From NCBI GenBank assembly GCA_035306605.1, contig DATGNR010000042.1: 64,000 bases of DNA; one strand, given 5' to 3'. Positions 55,822-64,000 of the stretch are shown here, piece after piece (positions within the stretch are counted from its first letter, which is position 1; each line of letters begins with the position of its first letter). A program made the translations under genes and the position numbers. The notes beneath the pieces are model-generated. The model ran no database searches, was not told where the DNA came from, and was given only the letters and a program-made list of their open reading frames with translations. The stretch comes from Xanthomarina sp035306605. GTDB taxonomy: Bacteria > Bacteroidota > Bacteroidia > Flavobacteriales > Flavobacteriaceae.

Positions 55822-56685
55822 ATGATATTAATAGCCGATAGCGGTTCTACAAAATGCGATTGGATTTCAGTTGATTCTCAGGGAAATCAGCTTGTTGAGA
55901 AAATAGAAACCAAAGGATTAAACCCAGCACTTTTAACGGAAACAGAACTCTTTGAAATTATTAATTCAAACCTTGAATTAATAAATGACAAAGAAAAAAT
56001 TCTTCACATATTTTTTTATGGAGCTGGATGTGGAACTGAAAAACCTAGACTTTTATTAAAACAAGTGTTACAAAGCATCTTTAAAAATGCTACCATTGAA
56101 GTTAAGGAGGATACTTGGGCAGCGGTAAGGGCAGGATTAAGTTATAAAAATGAAGCAGCTGTAGTTTGTATTCTTGGTACGGGATCTAATTGTAGTTATT
56201 TTGATGGAGAACAGATACATCAGCGTGTAGCTTCTCTAGGTTTTACTATTATGGACGATGCATCTGGTAATTATTTCGGAAAGGAATTATTAAGAGATTA
56301 CTATTTTAATCGTATGCCTGAGAATTTAAAAACCGCTTTTGCTCAAAAATATAATTTAGATGCTGATTATATTAAAAACAAGCTTTATAAGCAGGCTAAT
56401 CCTAATGCTTACTTAGCTTCATTTGCCGAATTTTTATTTTCAAATAAAGATTCTGCCTATATAAAAAATCTTATTTTAAATGGTCTTCGAAAGTTTTCAG
56501 AAAACATGATTTTACAGTTTTCTGATGAAATAAAAACTGCTCCAGTACATTTTGTAGGATCTGTAGCTTATTTTTCAAAAGATGAAATTGTAGAAGTTGC
56601 AAAGGAATTTAACTTTAAAGTAGGAAACATAATTAGACGTCCTATAGATGGACTTGTAACATACCATATAAATCAATTAAATTAA
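55822..56685 (+). CDS. N-acetylglucosamine-kinase-like ATPase (BadF/BadG family)
   Basis: About 287 residues from ATG 55822, which gives the family start ILIADSGSTKCDW; an upstream GTG (55798) lies in a hairpin. ASKHA-fold kinase: phosphate-1 ADSGSTKCDWI, then IFFYGAGCGTEKPR, phosphate-2 CILGTGSNCSYFDG and GSVAYFSKDE. Relatives are N-acetylglucosamine or N-acetylmuramic acid kinases. The family has wide substrate range, so the sugar is not certain. Its stop overlaps the mgsA start by one base (TAATG), so they are coupled. Confidence 0.87.
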   Translation: MILIADSGSTKCDWISVDSQGNQLVEKIETKGLNPALLTETELFEIINSNLELINDKEKILHIFFYGAGCGTEKPRLLLKQVLQSIFKNATIEVKEDTWAAVRAGLSYKNEAAVVCILGTGSNCSYFDGEQIHQRVASLGFTIMDDASGNYFGKELLRDYYFNRMPENLKTAFAQKYNLDADYIKNKLYKQANPNAYLASFAEFLFSNKDSAYIKNLILNGLRKFSENMILQFSDEIKTAPVHFVGSVAYFSKDEIVEVAKEFNFKVGNIIRRPIDGLVTYHINQLN

Positions 56686-57050
56686 TGGAAATAGCAATTA
56701 TTGCACATGATGGAAAAAAGGCAGAAATGGTTCAGTTTTTAAATGAACACAAGGAGATTCTCCTTCAAAGGAATATTTCATTAGTTTCCACCGGCACTAC
56801 AGGAAAAAAAGTTAAAAAAGCAGGCTTTGAAGTATTGAGGTTGCTGTCAGGACCTATGGGTGGCGATGCACAAATTGCAGCAAGAGTAGCAGAAGGAAAG
56901 TGTGATATGGTCTTGTTCTTCAGAGATCCACTAGAAAAACACCCACATGAACCCGATGTACTTATGCTTATGCGCTTATGTGATGTTCACGATGTGCCTT
57001 TAGCTACCAATCCTGCAACAGCTGATTTATTGATGAAAGGTTTGTTGTAA
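56685..57050 (+). CDS. mgsA: Methylglyoxal synthase
   Basis: A 121-residue enzyme that turns dihydroxyacetone phosphate into methylglyoxal and phosphate. IAIIAHDGKKAEMV is the N terminus, LVSTGTTGKKVK the phosphate loop, SGPMGGDAQIAARVAE has the catalytic Asp and FRDPLEKHPHEPD the active-site His. Length is slightly shorter than the 152-residue E. coli enzyme, which has an extra C-terminal part. It directly follows the kinase gene and abuts guaC, its stop touching the guaC stop. Confidence 0.94.
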   Translation: MEIAIIAHDGKKAEMVQFLNEHKEILLQRNISLVSTGTTGKKVKKAGFEVLRLLSGPMGGDAQIAARVAEGKCDMVLFFRDPLEKHPHEPDVLMLMRLCDVHDVPLATNPATADLLMKGLL

Positions 57051-58091
57051 TTATTCAGTATAAACTTTATTTTCTTGTTCAGCCACACGAATAAATGTGG
57101 TTCTTTTTGTTAATTCTTTTAAATGTTGTGCACCTACATAAGTACAGGTGCTTCGTATACCACCAAGAATATCATAAACCGTTGCGTCAACGTCACCTTT
57201 GTAAAGCACTTCAACTGTTTTTCCTTCGCTAGATCTATATTCAGCAACGCCACCAACATATTTATCCATAGCAGTGGTTGAGCTCATTCCGTAAAATTGC
57301 TTATATGATTTTCCATTGCGTTCAATAGTTTTACCACCACTTTCTGTATGTCCAGCAAACATGCCACCAAGCATAACAAAATCGGCTCCAGCTCCAAATG
57401 CTTTTGCAACATCTCCAGGAGTTGAACAGCCTCCGTCACTTATAATTTGTCCACCCAATCCATGTGCCGCATCTGCACATTCAATAATAGCCGATAATTG
57501 AGGATAACCTACGCCCGTTTTAACTCGTGTTGTGCAAACAGAACCAGGTCCAATACCTACTTTAACAATATCTGCACCTGCTAAAATTAGTTCTTCAACC
57601 ATTTCTCCCGTAACCACATTTCCCGCAATTATGGTTTTAGTTGGATACTGCTCTCGTGTGCGTTTTACAAAATCCACAAAATGTTCAGAATAACCATTGG
57701 CCACATCGATGCATATAAATTTTAATTCAGGATGTAACTTAAAAATAGTGGCAAGTTTTTTTAGATCTTCTTTTCCTGTGCCTGTACTTACTGCAATATA
57801 ATCAGAAATGTTTTTAGGCGCATTTTTTAAAAAGTTTTCCCAATCTTGAAGAGAGTAATGTTTGTGTATAGCCGTGAATAATTTGTTTTTTGTCAAAGCC
57901 AAGGCCATTTCAAAAGTGCCAACGGTATCCATATTTGCAGCCATAATAGGAATTCCACTCCATGTAGCTTGACTGTTTAGAAAGTTGAAACTTCGCTCTA
58001 AACTAACTTGCGACCGACTTTTTAAAGTAGAACGTTTTGGTCTAATCATCACATCCTTAAAGCCTAGTTTTATGTCGTGTTCTATTCGCAT
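57051..58091 (-). CDS. guaC: GMP reductase
   Basis: About 346 residues from ATG 58091; upstream non-ATG starts (to 58118) add nine residues not expected for the family. It converts GMP to IMP with NADPH. Signatures: RIEHDIKLGFKDVMIRPKR, the catalytic Cys loop GIGPGSVCTTRVKTGVGYPQ and GGMFAGHTESGG. TGCTYVGA-type end RSTCTYVGAQHL is seen. It distinguishes itself from IMP dehydrogenase by the absence of CBS domains. It is convergent with mgsA without any gap. Confidence 0.95.
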   Translation of the reverse strand: MRIEHDIKLGFKDVMIRPKRSTLKSRSQVSLERSFNFLNSQATWSGIPIMAANMDTVGTFEMALALTKNKLFTAIHKHYSLQDWENFLKNAPKNISDYIAVSTGTGKEDLKKLATIFKLHPELKFICIDVANGYSEHFVDFVKRTREQYPTKTIIAGNVVTGEMVEELILAGADIVKVGIGPGSVCTTRVKTGVGYPQLSAIIECADAAHGLGGQIISDGGCSTPGDVAKAFGAGADFVMLGGMFAGHTESGGKTIERNGKSYKQFYGMSSTTAMDKYVGGVAEYRSSEGKTVEVLYKGDVDATVYDILGGIRSTCTYVGAQHLKELTKRTTFIRVAEQENKVYTE

Positions 58092-58306
58092 TTTTGAAAT
58101 TTTTTGGGTTACTATCAAAAATACAAGTTCTTTTATTCATTTTAAAGCCAATTGTATTATTAAGTTTTCTTCTTATTAACAATTATTAATGAAAAACACA
58201 AAGATTAATTTACTCACATTTTGTCATTAGATAATAGAAAGATTAACTTCGTGAACTAATAGTTTTATTAAGTTTAAAGGACAAATATTTATAAATACAT
58301 GTTTTA

Positions 58307-58855
58307 ATGAAAGCCTTAGATAGATATTTGCAAAATGTTCGTATTAACAAAGCGAAAAAGTTTATTAGAAAGAACGATGCTGTTTTGGATATTGGCAGTG
58401 TGGATGGTGTGATGTTTGAAAAGTGGAAAAATGAAATTTCATATAGTTATGGAATTGATCCAATTTTGAATAAGGAAATTAAGACAAATTCATATACACT
58501 TTTGCCTGGAAAGTTTCCTGAAGATGTTCCGAAAAACTTAAGCTTTGATGCTATTACTATGCTAGCTGTTTTAGAGCACATTCCAAAAGATGTTCAGGAT
58601 AGCATGTCGCAAGAAATTTATAGCTTATTAAAACATAAAGGGAGAGTTATTATAACTGTCCCTTCACCACAAGTAGATTTTATTTTAGAAATTCTATTAA
58701 AATTAAAGCTAATAGATGGTATGAGTTTGGAAGAACACTATGGTTTTAAACCTAGTGATACTGAAACTATATTTTCAAAAGGTTTTAAGCTAATTAAAAA
58801 GAAGAAATTTCAATTAGGACTCAATAACTTGTATGTGTTTGAAAAATTAGATTAA
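58307..58855 (+). CDS. Class I SAM-dependent methyltransferase
   Basis: A 182-residue methyltransferase. Motif I is AVLDIGSVDGVMFE (residues about 24-37), motif II YGIDPIL, motif IV FDAITMLAVLEHIPKDV and post-motif VIITVPSPQVDFILEILL. The substrate is unknown. Methyltransferases of this size near LPS genes sometimes act on lipids or sugars, but nothing here defines it. It is divergent from guaC and convergent with ridA with a 2-bp gap. Confidence 0.83.
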   Translation: MKALDRYLQNVRINKAKKFIRKNDAVLDIGSVDGVMFEKWKNEISYSYGIDPILNKEIKTNSYTLLPGKFPEDVPKNLSFDAITMLAVLEHIPKDVQDSMSQEIYSLLKHKGRVIITVPSPQVDFILEILLKLKLIDGMSLEEHYGFKPSDTETIFSKGFKLIKKKKFQLGLNNLYVFEKLD

Positions 58856-58857
58856 GC

Positions 58858-59238
58858 TTATTTCGCGGCCATCATACTAATTTCAACATTTACAAATTTC
58901 GGTAAATTGGCAACTTGAACTGTTTCACGGGCTGGTGCAGTTTCTTCATTAAAATAGGTGCCATACACTTCATTTATTTTCGAAAAATCATTCATGTCGC
59001 TAACAAAAATGGTTGCTTTAAAGACGTTTTCAAAAGTCATGTCTGCAGCTTTTAAAACAGCTTTTAAATTTTCCATTACCTGTCTAGTTTCCGTTTTAAT
59101 ATCGTCCAAAACCAAGTCCATAGTTTCTGGATTCAAAGCTATTTGACCTGAAGTGTATAAAATACCATTAACTAAAACAGCTTGATTGTATGGTCCAATT
59201 GGAGCTGGAGCTAGGGGAGTGTTGATGATTTTTTTCAT
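58858..59238 (-). CDS. ridA: RidA-family enamine/imine deaminase
   Basis: A 126-residue trimeric YjgF/YER057c/UK114 protein. The conserved start IGPYNQAVLVNGILYTSGQIAL (in part), KATIFVSDMNDFSKINEVY and the C-terminal APARETVQVANLPKFVNVEI, where the Arg binds the carboxylate, fit RidA. It hydrolyses reactive 2-aminoacrylate and related imines. It lies 48 bp downstream of lptD on the same strand. Confidence 0.94.
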   Translation of the reverse strand: MKKIINTPLAPAPIGPYNQAVLVNGILYTSGQIALNPETMDLVLDDIKTETRQVMENLKAVLKAADMTFENVFKATIFVSDMNDFSKINEVYGTYFNEETAPARETVQVANLPKFVNVEISMMAAK

Positions 59239-59286
59239 AATTAATAATTTTACATTCTATTAATGAAATATTTTCATTAACAATAA

Positions 59287-62037
59287 TTAAAGTAGTTTAT
59301 CAGGTTGTCTTCGTTTATCGTATTTAATATCTTTAAGAAGATTAGATTTAATACCAATAAAGAAGTTCCAAGAACTTCTGTCGCTAAATGGTATCCAGTT
59401 TAAACTCATTCTCCAGCTCAGTAAGTCTCTTTCAAATCTTAAAGAAGTATAGGTGAAACCTTTATTTTTGAAATCGTAACCTGAAGAAGCTCCAACTTTC
59501 CAACGTGGGGACAATTCCACATCTCCAGAAAACATTAATGAATGAGAGGATATTTCATCTTCACGTCTTACGTTTGTATAGTTAACGGCATAGGCAAAGC
59601 GAATACTCCATGGGATTAAACTTGTGTATAAATCGCTTGGTGTTTTTTCCTCTTCGTCGTCATCTTCATAAAAACTTTGATCCGCAAAATCTTGAGAACG
59701 TCCAAATAAATCATCAGCTCGGCCACCACTTCTTAGGTTTTCATTAGTGCTTTGTTTGGTTTCGCCACCAGTAAAAGTAGTATTAGAAATGGTGTAATTC
59801 ATGGTAATGTTAGCACTTGTTAGTCTAAAAAGGCTTCCTCCATTATCAACATTCCACATGTCAACTAAGTTGTTGTTATTGTCTAATGCGTAAGGGTTTA
59901 AAGAAGCTCCAAAGTTAACAGACATTTTATTTTTTAATAACTGAGTACTACCAGAAATTGTAACATTACTCCAGTTTAATGAGTCGGCTGCAATGTCGTA
60001 ACCTGTACTAATGTTTAGGTTGTCCAAAAGTTTTATTTTTCTTGGTTCGGTTGCAGTAGAATCTTTATCGCGAACTTTCATTTCTAAATTGTTTCCTAAA
60101 GAAAAACCAACAGTATTTGAGTAACGGTTATTAGGAGAGCCATAAACAGATTTTTCAAACCTAGAGTATTCTACTTCCTCTCTAGTTAAACCATCTGCAC
60201 TAACTACTTCGTAAGTATCGTAATACTTATTAAAAGATGGATTTATGCTATAGCTTATTGAAGGTCTAACAACATGCCTAAGCGCTTTAATTTTTTTGTC
60301 CTCACCTTCTTTTTCAAAATTAAACATTCCGTATAAAGTGGTTCCTAAACTAGTATTGAAATCGTATGTTCTATAGGAAGCAAACCCGTTATTTTCATTG
60401 GTTATTACTTGATTTATAGTTTCGTCGTAATATTTATCCACGGTTTTAAAAGTCCAAGTCTCCTTGAAATTAGTTGTAGCACTCAAGCTTAAATATTTAA
60501 ACACTTTGAAATTGGTTGTAAGTGGAATACTATGACTTACTCCGTTTTGGGCTTGATCCCACATTTCTTTTTTAAAGAATAAAGAATCGGTAGTTTGAAT
60601 TCTGTTTTCAGCTCTTACACTGTATTGAAAGTTGATATTTTGAATGGCACCTTTTTTAGAACCTGTTTTTGGCTCGAAAGGATAAATTCTGCTAACACTT
60701 GCTTGTAATGTTGGCAAGGTCATGTTAATTTGTTCAGTATTGGTGTTTTGTGAATGAGTTGCTGCTACACTCATATTTACCTGTGGTTCTCCTTGAAAGG
60801 TTTTTGAGTAAGAAACAGACGATGCCATGGTGTTATTCAAAAAACTTGGGGCGTTTACCTGATTTATAGACTCTTGATAATACTTACTACTTCCTAAGTT
60901 AACAGATGCAGAAAATCTAGAATTTGGACTTGATTTCGTGTCTTGGCTATGAGACCATCGTATATTATAAATGGTGGATTTGGAATAATCGGGAAATCCA
61001 CGTTCACTGCTAATAAGGTTTTCATACCTAAACCCTAAATTACCACCAAATTTATAACGTAGGGCATAATCGCTTTCAAAACGTAAACCATAACTTCCAT
61101 TGGTATAATAATCTCCTAAAACAGCTAAATCAATATAATCGCTAATTGCAAAATAATAACCACCGTTTTGTAAAAAATAACCCCGACTGCTTTGTTCACC
61201 AAAACTAGGAATTAAAACTCCAGAAGTTTGTTTCTTGGTTAAAGGGAAAAAACCAAATGGTAAACCAATTGGAGTTGGAACATCTGCAATTACCATATTA
61301 GTTAGTCCAACAACAATCTTTTTTCCTGGTACTAACTTAATTTTATTAGCTTGAAAGTAATATTCAGGATTCTCTATGTCTTTAGAAGTTGTAAACCGAC
61401 CTTTGTATAAAAAGATAACGGAATCGTTTTCTTTTTTTGTGATTGGCGCGTAAATTTGCATGCCTTGCTGTTCGGTTTTCGAATTAAAAATTAAGGCTTT
61501 TTCAGTTTTATAGTTAAATCTAATAGAGTCTGGTTCTACCAAATTGTCTCCTTGTTTAAATGATGGACGCTGTGTATAAACTCCAGCCGTATCTTTTATT
61601 CGTCCAGCATAAACTTCATTTTTATTATAATCTATTACTATAACTCCGGCTTTTAACTCCATATCATCAAAAAACACTTCGGCTTCATTATATAAATAAA
61701 GTTTTTGTTCTTTAATGTTAAATGAGGTGTAGTCTTTAGCTTTATACGTAACAGTAGACGTTAATAGTTCTGGTTTAGGCTTAATGGAATCTTGTATGGT
61801 AGAGTCTTGTTCAACTTTGGCAACCTCTAATTTTTGTAGAGCATCAACACCAACGGTAATCGTGTCCTCGACTTTATTAGGAGAAACTATTCTTCCAGTT
61901 TTTGGAATGTCTTGAGCGAAGCCAAAAGTGTTTATAAACACTGTAAAACTTAAGGCAAAAAGTATGTAAAAGTTGTTTGTATGCAACGCTTTTAAATGTA
62001 TTTTTGTAAAAGTATGGCTCGGTTTTTGAATTGCCAA
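59287..62037 (-). CDS. lptD: LPS-assembly outer-membrane protein LptD
   Basis: About 916 residues. It inserts lipopolysaccharide into the outer membrane with LptE. A signal peptide (FYILFALSFTVFINTFGFAQ) is followed by a short OstA/LptA-like beta-jellyroll (residues about 95-215, with YTSFNIKEQKLYLYNEAEV) and then a large C-terminal barrel (about 240-916; GLPFGFFPLTKKQTSGVLIP marks its start). The protein contains no cysteine, whereas the E. coli protein requires two disulfides. An acidic insert EDDDEEEK is near residue 800. The start is TTG at 62037, with a basic N-region (QKPSHTFTKIHLK); another TTG at 61986 is possible. Confidence 0.92.
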   Translation of the reverse strand: MAIQKPSHTFTKIHLKALHTNNFYILFALSFTVFINTFGFAQDIPKTGRIVSPNKVEDTITVGVDALQKLEVAKVEQDSTIQDSIKPKPELLTSTVTYKAKDYTSFNIKEQKLYLYNEAEVFFDDMELKAGVIVIDYNKNEVYAGRIKDTAGVYTQRPSFKQGDNLVEPDSIRFNYKTEKALIFNSKTEQQGMQIYAPITKKENDSVIFLYKGRFTTSKDIENPEYYFQANKIKLVPGKKIVVGLTNMVIADVPTPIGLPFGFFPLTKKQTSGVLIPSFGEQSSRGYFLQNGGYYFAISDYIDLAVLGDYYTNGSYGLRFESDYALRYKFGGNLGFRYENLISSERGFPDYSKSTIYNIRWSHSQDTKSSPNSRFSASVNLGSSKYYQESINQVNAPSFLNNTMASSVSYSKTFQGEPQVNMSVAATHSQNTNTEQINMTLPTLQASVSRIYPFEPKTGSKKGAIQNINFQYSVRAENRIQTTDSLFFKKEMWDQAQNGVSHSIPLTTNFKVFKYLSLSATTNFKETWTFKTVDKYYDETINQVITNENNGFASYRTYDFNTSLGTTLYGMFNFEKEGEDKKIKALRHVVRPSISYSINPSFNKYYDTYEVVSADGLTREEVEYSRFEKSVYGSPNNRYSNTVGFSLGNNLEMKVRDKDSTATEPRKIKLLDNLNISTGYDIAADSLNWSNVTISGSTQLLKNKMSVNFGASLNPYALDNNNNLVDMWNVDNGGSLFRLTSANITMNYTISNTTFTGGETKQSTNENLRSGGRADDLFGRSQDFADQSFYEDDDEEEKTPSDLYTSLIPWSIRFAYAVNYTNVRREDEISSHSLMFSGDVELSPRWKVGASSGYDFKNKGFTYTSLRFERDLLSWRMSLNWIPFSDRSSWNFFIGIKSNLLKDIKYDKRRQPDKLL

Positions 62038-62232
62038 AATTACATATATTTTTTGTGATTAATTTAATAAACAGAAAAATTCGAAAATTAAATTATACTG
62101 AATTTTTTAGAGTAATAAATCTGCTCTAAAGTTGTTGTTAGATATATGAATCAACTTCATTAATTTTTCCGTACAAAGGAAAGGATTAAAATGGTTGTTA
62201 TGTGTAACAAATAAAAAACAATATACATTTAC

Positions 62233-63360
62233 ATGAAAACGAAATCAATTATATTTTTCTTATTTACTTTATGTGTTTTATTACATATAAGCAGCAACAC
62301 GTTGTATGCACAAGGTGGTTCTGATAAATTTATTGTGGTTTTAGATCCAGGTCATGGAGGGAAGGATCCAGGAAAACCTTCTAAAGATGGATATAAGGAA
62401 AAAGATATTGCCTTGAAAATTGCTTTAGAGGTAGGAAAAGAGTTGGAGAAAAATCCTGATATTAAAGTAGTCTATACAAGAAAAACAGACATTTTTGTAG
62501 ATTTATTTAAAAGAGGTAAAATTGCTAATGAAGCTAAAGCCGATTTATTTGTTTCTATACATTGTAATGCGCATCATACGCAAGCATATGGATCGGAAAC
62601 TTATGTGCTTGGGATCAATAGAAACGACACTAATTTTAATGTAGCAAAAGCGGAAAACGAAGTTATTTATTTAGAGGATAACTACGAGAAAAACTACGAA
62701 GGCTTTGATCCAAATTCACCAGGTTCTTTTATAGGCTTAACTCTTATGCAAGAAGAGTATTTAGATCAAAGTATTCTGTTAGCTAGTTTAATTCAAGACA
62801 ATTTTACAAATATTCTAAAGCGTAAAAACAGAGGGGTTAAGCAAGCAGGTTTTATAGTATTACATCAAACTATTATGCCAAGTGTTTTAGTTGAAACAGG
62901 GTTTATTACTAATAAAGAAGAAGGTCCTTATTTAAACTCTAGTAAAGGGCAAAAAGAAATGTCTACCGCTATAAAGAAGGCTATTTTAGATTATAAAAAT
63001 ACTATTTATCAAAACATAGATAATTTTGTGTACCAAGATAAACAAGAAACAAAGTTAGTAGCCTTAGAGAATCCTGAGCCAGCAGAAATTTATAAAAACA
63101 TCGTGTTTAAAGTTCAGATTGCAGCTAGTTCTCGGGAAATTGATCTTAAGCCATTTAATTTTAAAGGTTTAGAAGGTGTTACACGAGAAAAATTGAAAGG
63201 GCTTTATAAATATTATTATGGTTACACTTCTAATTACACTGAAATAAAAGATTTCCAAAAATATGCGAAATCAAGAGGTTATACTTCAAGTTTTATTGTA
63301 GCATTTAAAGAAGGTAAAATTATTCCATTGGCAGAAGCGTTAAAATCTCCTGTAAATTAG
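62233..63360 (+). CDS. N-acetylmuramoyl-L-alanine amidase (Amidase_3) with SPOR-like tail
   Basis: A 375-residue exported zinc amidase. A signal peptide (FFLFTLCVLLHISSNTLYAQ) precedes the catalytic domain (about 33-255): VVLDPGHGGKDPG with the first zinc His, the KEKDIALKIA glutamate, SIHCNAH with the second His and VLVETGFITN with the catalytic Glu. The last 90 residues (about 285-370, VFKVQIAASSREIDL and YKYYYGYTSNYTE) resemble a SPOR-type domain. It splits septal peptidoglycan. It lies 55 bp ahead of the MlaD-type gene. Confidence 0.94.
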   Translation: MKTKSIIFFLFTLCVLLHISSNTLYAQGGSDKFIVVLDPGHGGKDPGKPSKDGYKEKDIALKIALEVGKELEKNPDIKVVYTRKTDIFVDLFKRGKIANEAKADLFVSIHCNAHHTQAYGSETYVLGINRNDTNFNVAKAENEVIYLEDNYEKNYEGFDPNSPGSFIGLTLMQEEYLDQSILLASLIQDNFTNILKRKNRGVKQAGFIVLHQTIMPSVLVETGFITNKEEGPYLNSSKGQKEMSTAIKKAILDYKNTIYQNIDNFVYQDKQETKLVALENPEPAEIYKNIVFKVQIAASSREIDLKPFNFKGLEGVTREKLKGLYKYYYGYTSNYTEIKDFQKYAKSRGYTSSFIVAFKEGKIIPLAEALKSPVN

Positions 63361-63415
63361 AGTCATTCTTTATAAATTTATTTCTAATTTTGTTAGGTAA
63401 CTAAATACATATAAT

Positions 63416-64000
63416 TTGAAACTATCAAGAGAAGTTAAAACAGCTATCTTAGTAATATCTGGGATTTTATTCCTCATTTTTGGATTTAATTATTTAAAGG
63501 GTAAAAATCTACTAGATTCTTCTGATACATTTTACACCGAGTTTGATTATAACGCTTTAACAACAGCTTCTCCCGTTACAATTAAAGGGAACAGTGTTGG
63601 AAAAATAAATAAAATTACCTACGTTACAGAAACGGGTAAAACTCTAGTTTCATTTACTGTAGACAAGGAATTAAAGTTTTCAAAAAACAGTAAAATGAGG
63701 CTCTATCCAATGGGGCTTTTAGATGGTAATGGACTTGCTATCATACCTGCCACGGATAATGAATTTGCTAAAAGTGGTGACAAATTGGAGTCTGAAGTAG
63801 AACCAGGACTGATTAAAGACTTAACTGATAATTTCTCTGGTTTAAGTGACGGCTTAGATGGTACCTTAAAATCTGCCGATACCTTATTAGTAAACCTTAA
63901 TAATTTAGTTCAAGACGATTCTAATGCTGGTTTAAAGCACGCCATAAAAGAATTAAACTTAACTTTATCTTCATTTAAAAACTTATCAGGTTCTTTTAAT
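63416..64000 (+). CDS. mlaD: MlaD/MCE-family protein, N-terminal part
   Basis: The first 195 codons, open to the window end. TTG at 63416 gives KLSREVKTAILVISGILFL, the usual N terminus of Flavobacteriaceae MCE proteins, with one membrane anchor (about 10-27). The MCE domain follows (about 37-120) with SPVTIKGNSVGKINKI and RLYPMGLLDGNGLAII. A helical coiled region starts near residue 145. It should bind or pass phospholipids between membranes with an MlaEF-type permease, which is not in view. It is the right-most gene and its 3' part is beyond the window. Confidence 0.92.
   Translation, partial: MKLSREVKTAILVISGILFLIFGFNYLKGKNLLDSSDTFYTEFDYNALTTASPVTIKGNSVGKINKITYVTETGKTLVSFTVDKELKFSKNSKMRLYPMGLLDGNGLAIIPATDNEFAKSGDKLESEVEPGLIKDLTDNFSGLSDGLDGTLKSADTLLVNLNNLVQDDSNAGLKHAIKELNLTLSSFKNLSGSFN

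Noticed and set aside
1..64000. CRISPR, insertion sequences, prophage or toxin-antitoxin modules
   Set aside because: No direct-repeat spacer array, transposase, integrase or phage structural gene could be found on either strand.

Overview
The window is a chromosome segment from a low-GC marine-type member of the Flavobacteriaceae (Bacteroidota). The evidence is consistent across the window: TAnnTTTG promoter -7 boxes, a giant secreted adhesin with SprB and HYR-like repeats, DUF3822, DUF4159 and THUMP-like methyltransferase families, a bifunctional Nnr protein and a ClpC/GyrA/HutH gene set typical of this family. Most of the window is dense housekeeping sequence. I see no prophage, insertion sequence, CRISPR array or obvious genomic island.

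Layout. Positions 1-4442 (minus) hold the 5' two-thirds or so of a very large surface adhesin, preceded by a small exported protein. The adhesin runs off the left edge inside an array of near-identical 255-bp repeats, and the outermost repeat has a 1-bp deletion. Positions 4939-9230 (plus) hold a SixA-like phosphatase, polyphosphate kinase, a short Ppx/GppA and a small beta-barrel protein. Positions 9321-14931 carry miaE, dnaX, the RNase P RNA, a decayed gene, rsmD, DUF3822 and a membrane protein. Positions 15055-20272 (plus) hold a RecD-like helicase, DUF4126, then kdsB, a HAD phosphatase, a KdnB-like oxidase and a small acyltransferase, which look like an inner-core Kdo/lipid group. Positions 20430-26050 (minus) hold a CarboxypepD_reg protein, a small exported protein, YebC, pterin dehydratase, an RmlD-like reductase and gcvT.

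Positions 26299-37706 carry nnr, a TlpA lipoprotein, hutH, a STAS-like protein, clpC, gyrA and a TPR protein. Positions 37763-42258 carry an NlpC/P60 hydrolase, a thiolase, a PgpH-type c-di-AMP phosphodiesterase and a Ser-Pro-Arg tRNA cluster behind a textbook Bacteroidota promoter. Positions 42384-49068 (minus) form a long run with four RNA or SAM-dependent modification enzymes (THUMP-like methyltransferase, TrmH-like, RsmE, TsaD), an AI-2E permease, DUF4159, a parvulin and a HAD phosphatase. Positions 49159-57050 (plus) hold tamB, then a central-carbon group: pfkA, gap, an N-acetylhexosamine-kinase-like protein and mgsA. The right end has guaC, a methyltransferase, RidA, lptD, an amidase and the start of an MlaD/MCE protein, so envelope assembly (TamB, LptD, amidase, MlaD) is concentrated there.

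Most worth a second look: the frameshift in the adhesin repeat array, the kdsB/KdnB pairing that implies 8-amino-Kdo chemistry without a visible aminotransferase, an LptD with no cysteine at all, a DnaX without its zinc module, a multiply broken 119-codon gene next to rnpB, and frequent TTG starts, including dnaX, lptD and mlaD. I do not see a convincing wholly new system. The adhesin locus is the least explained part.
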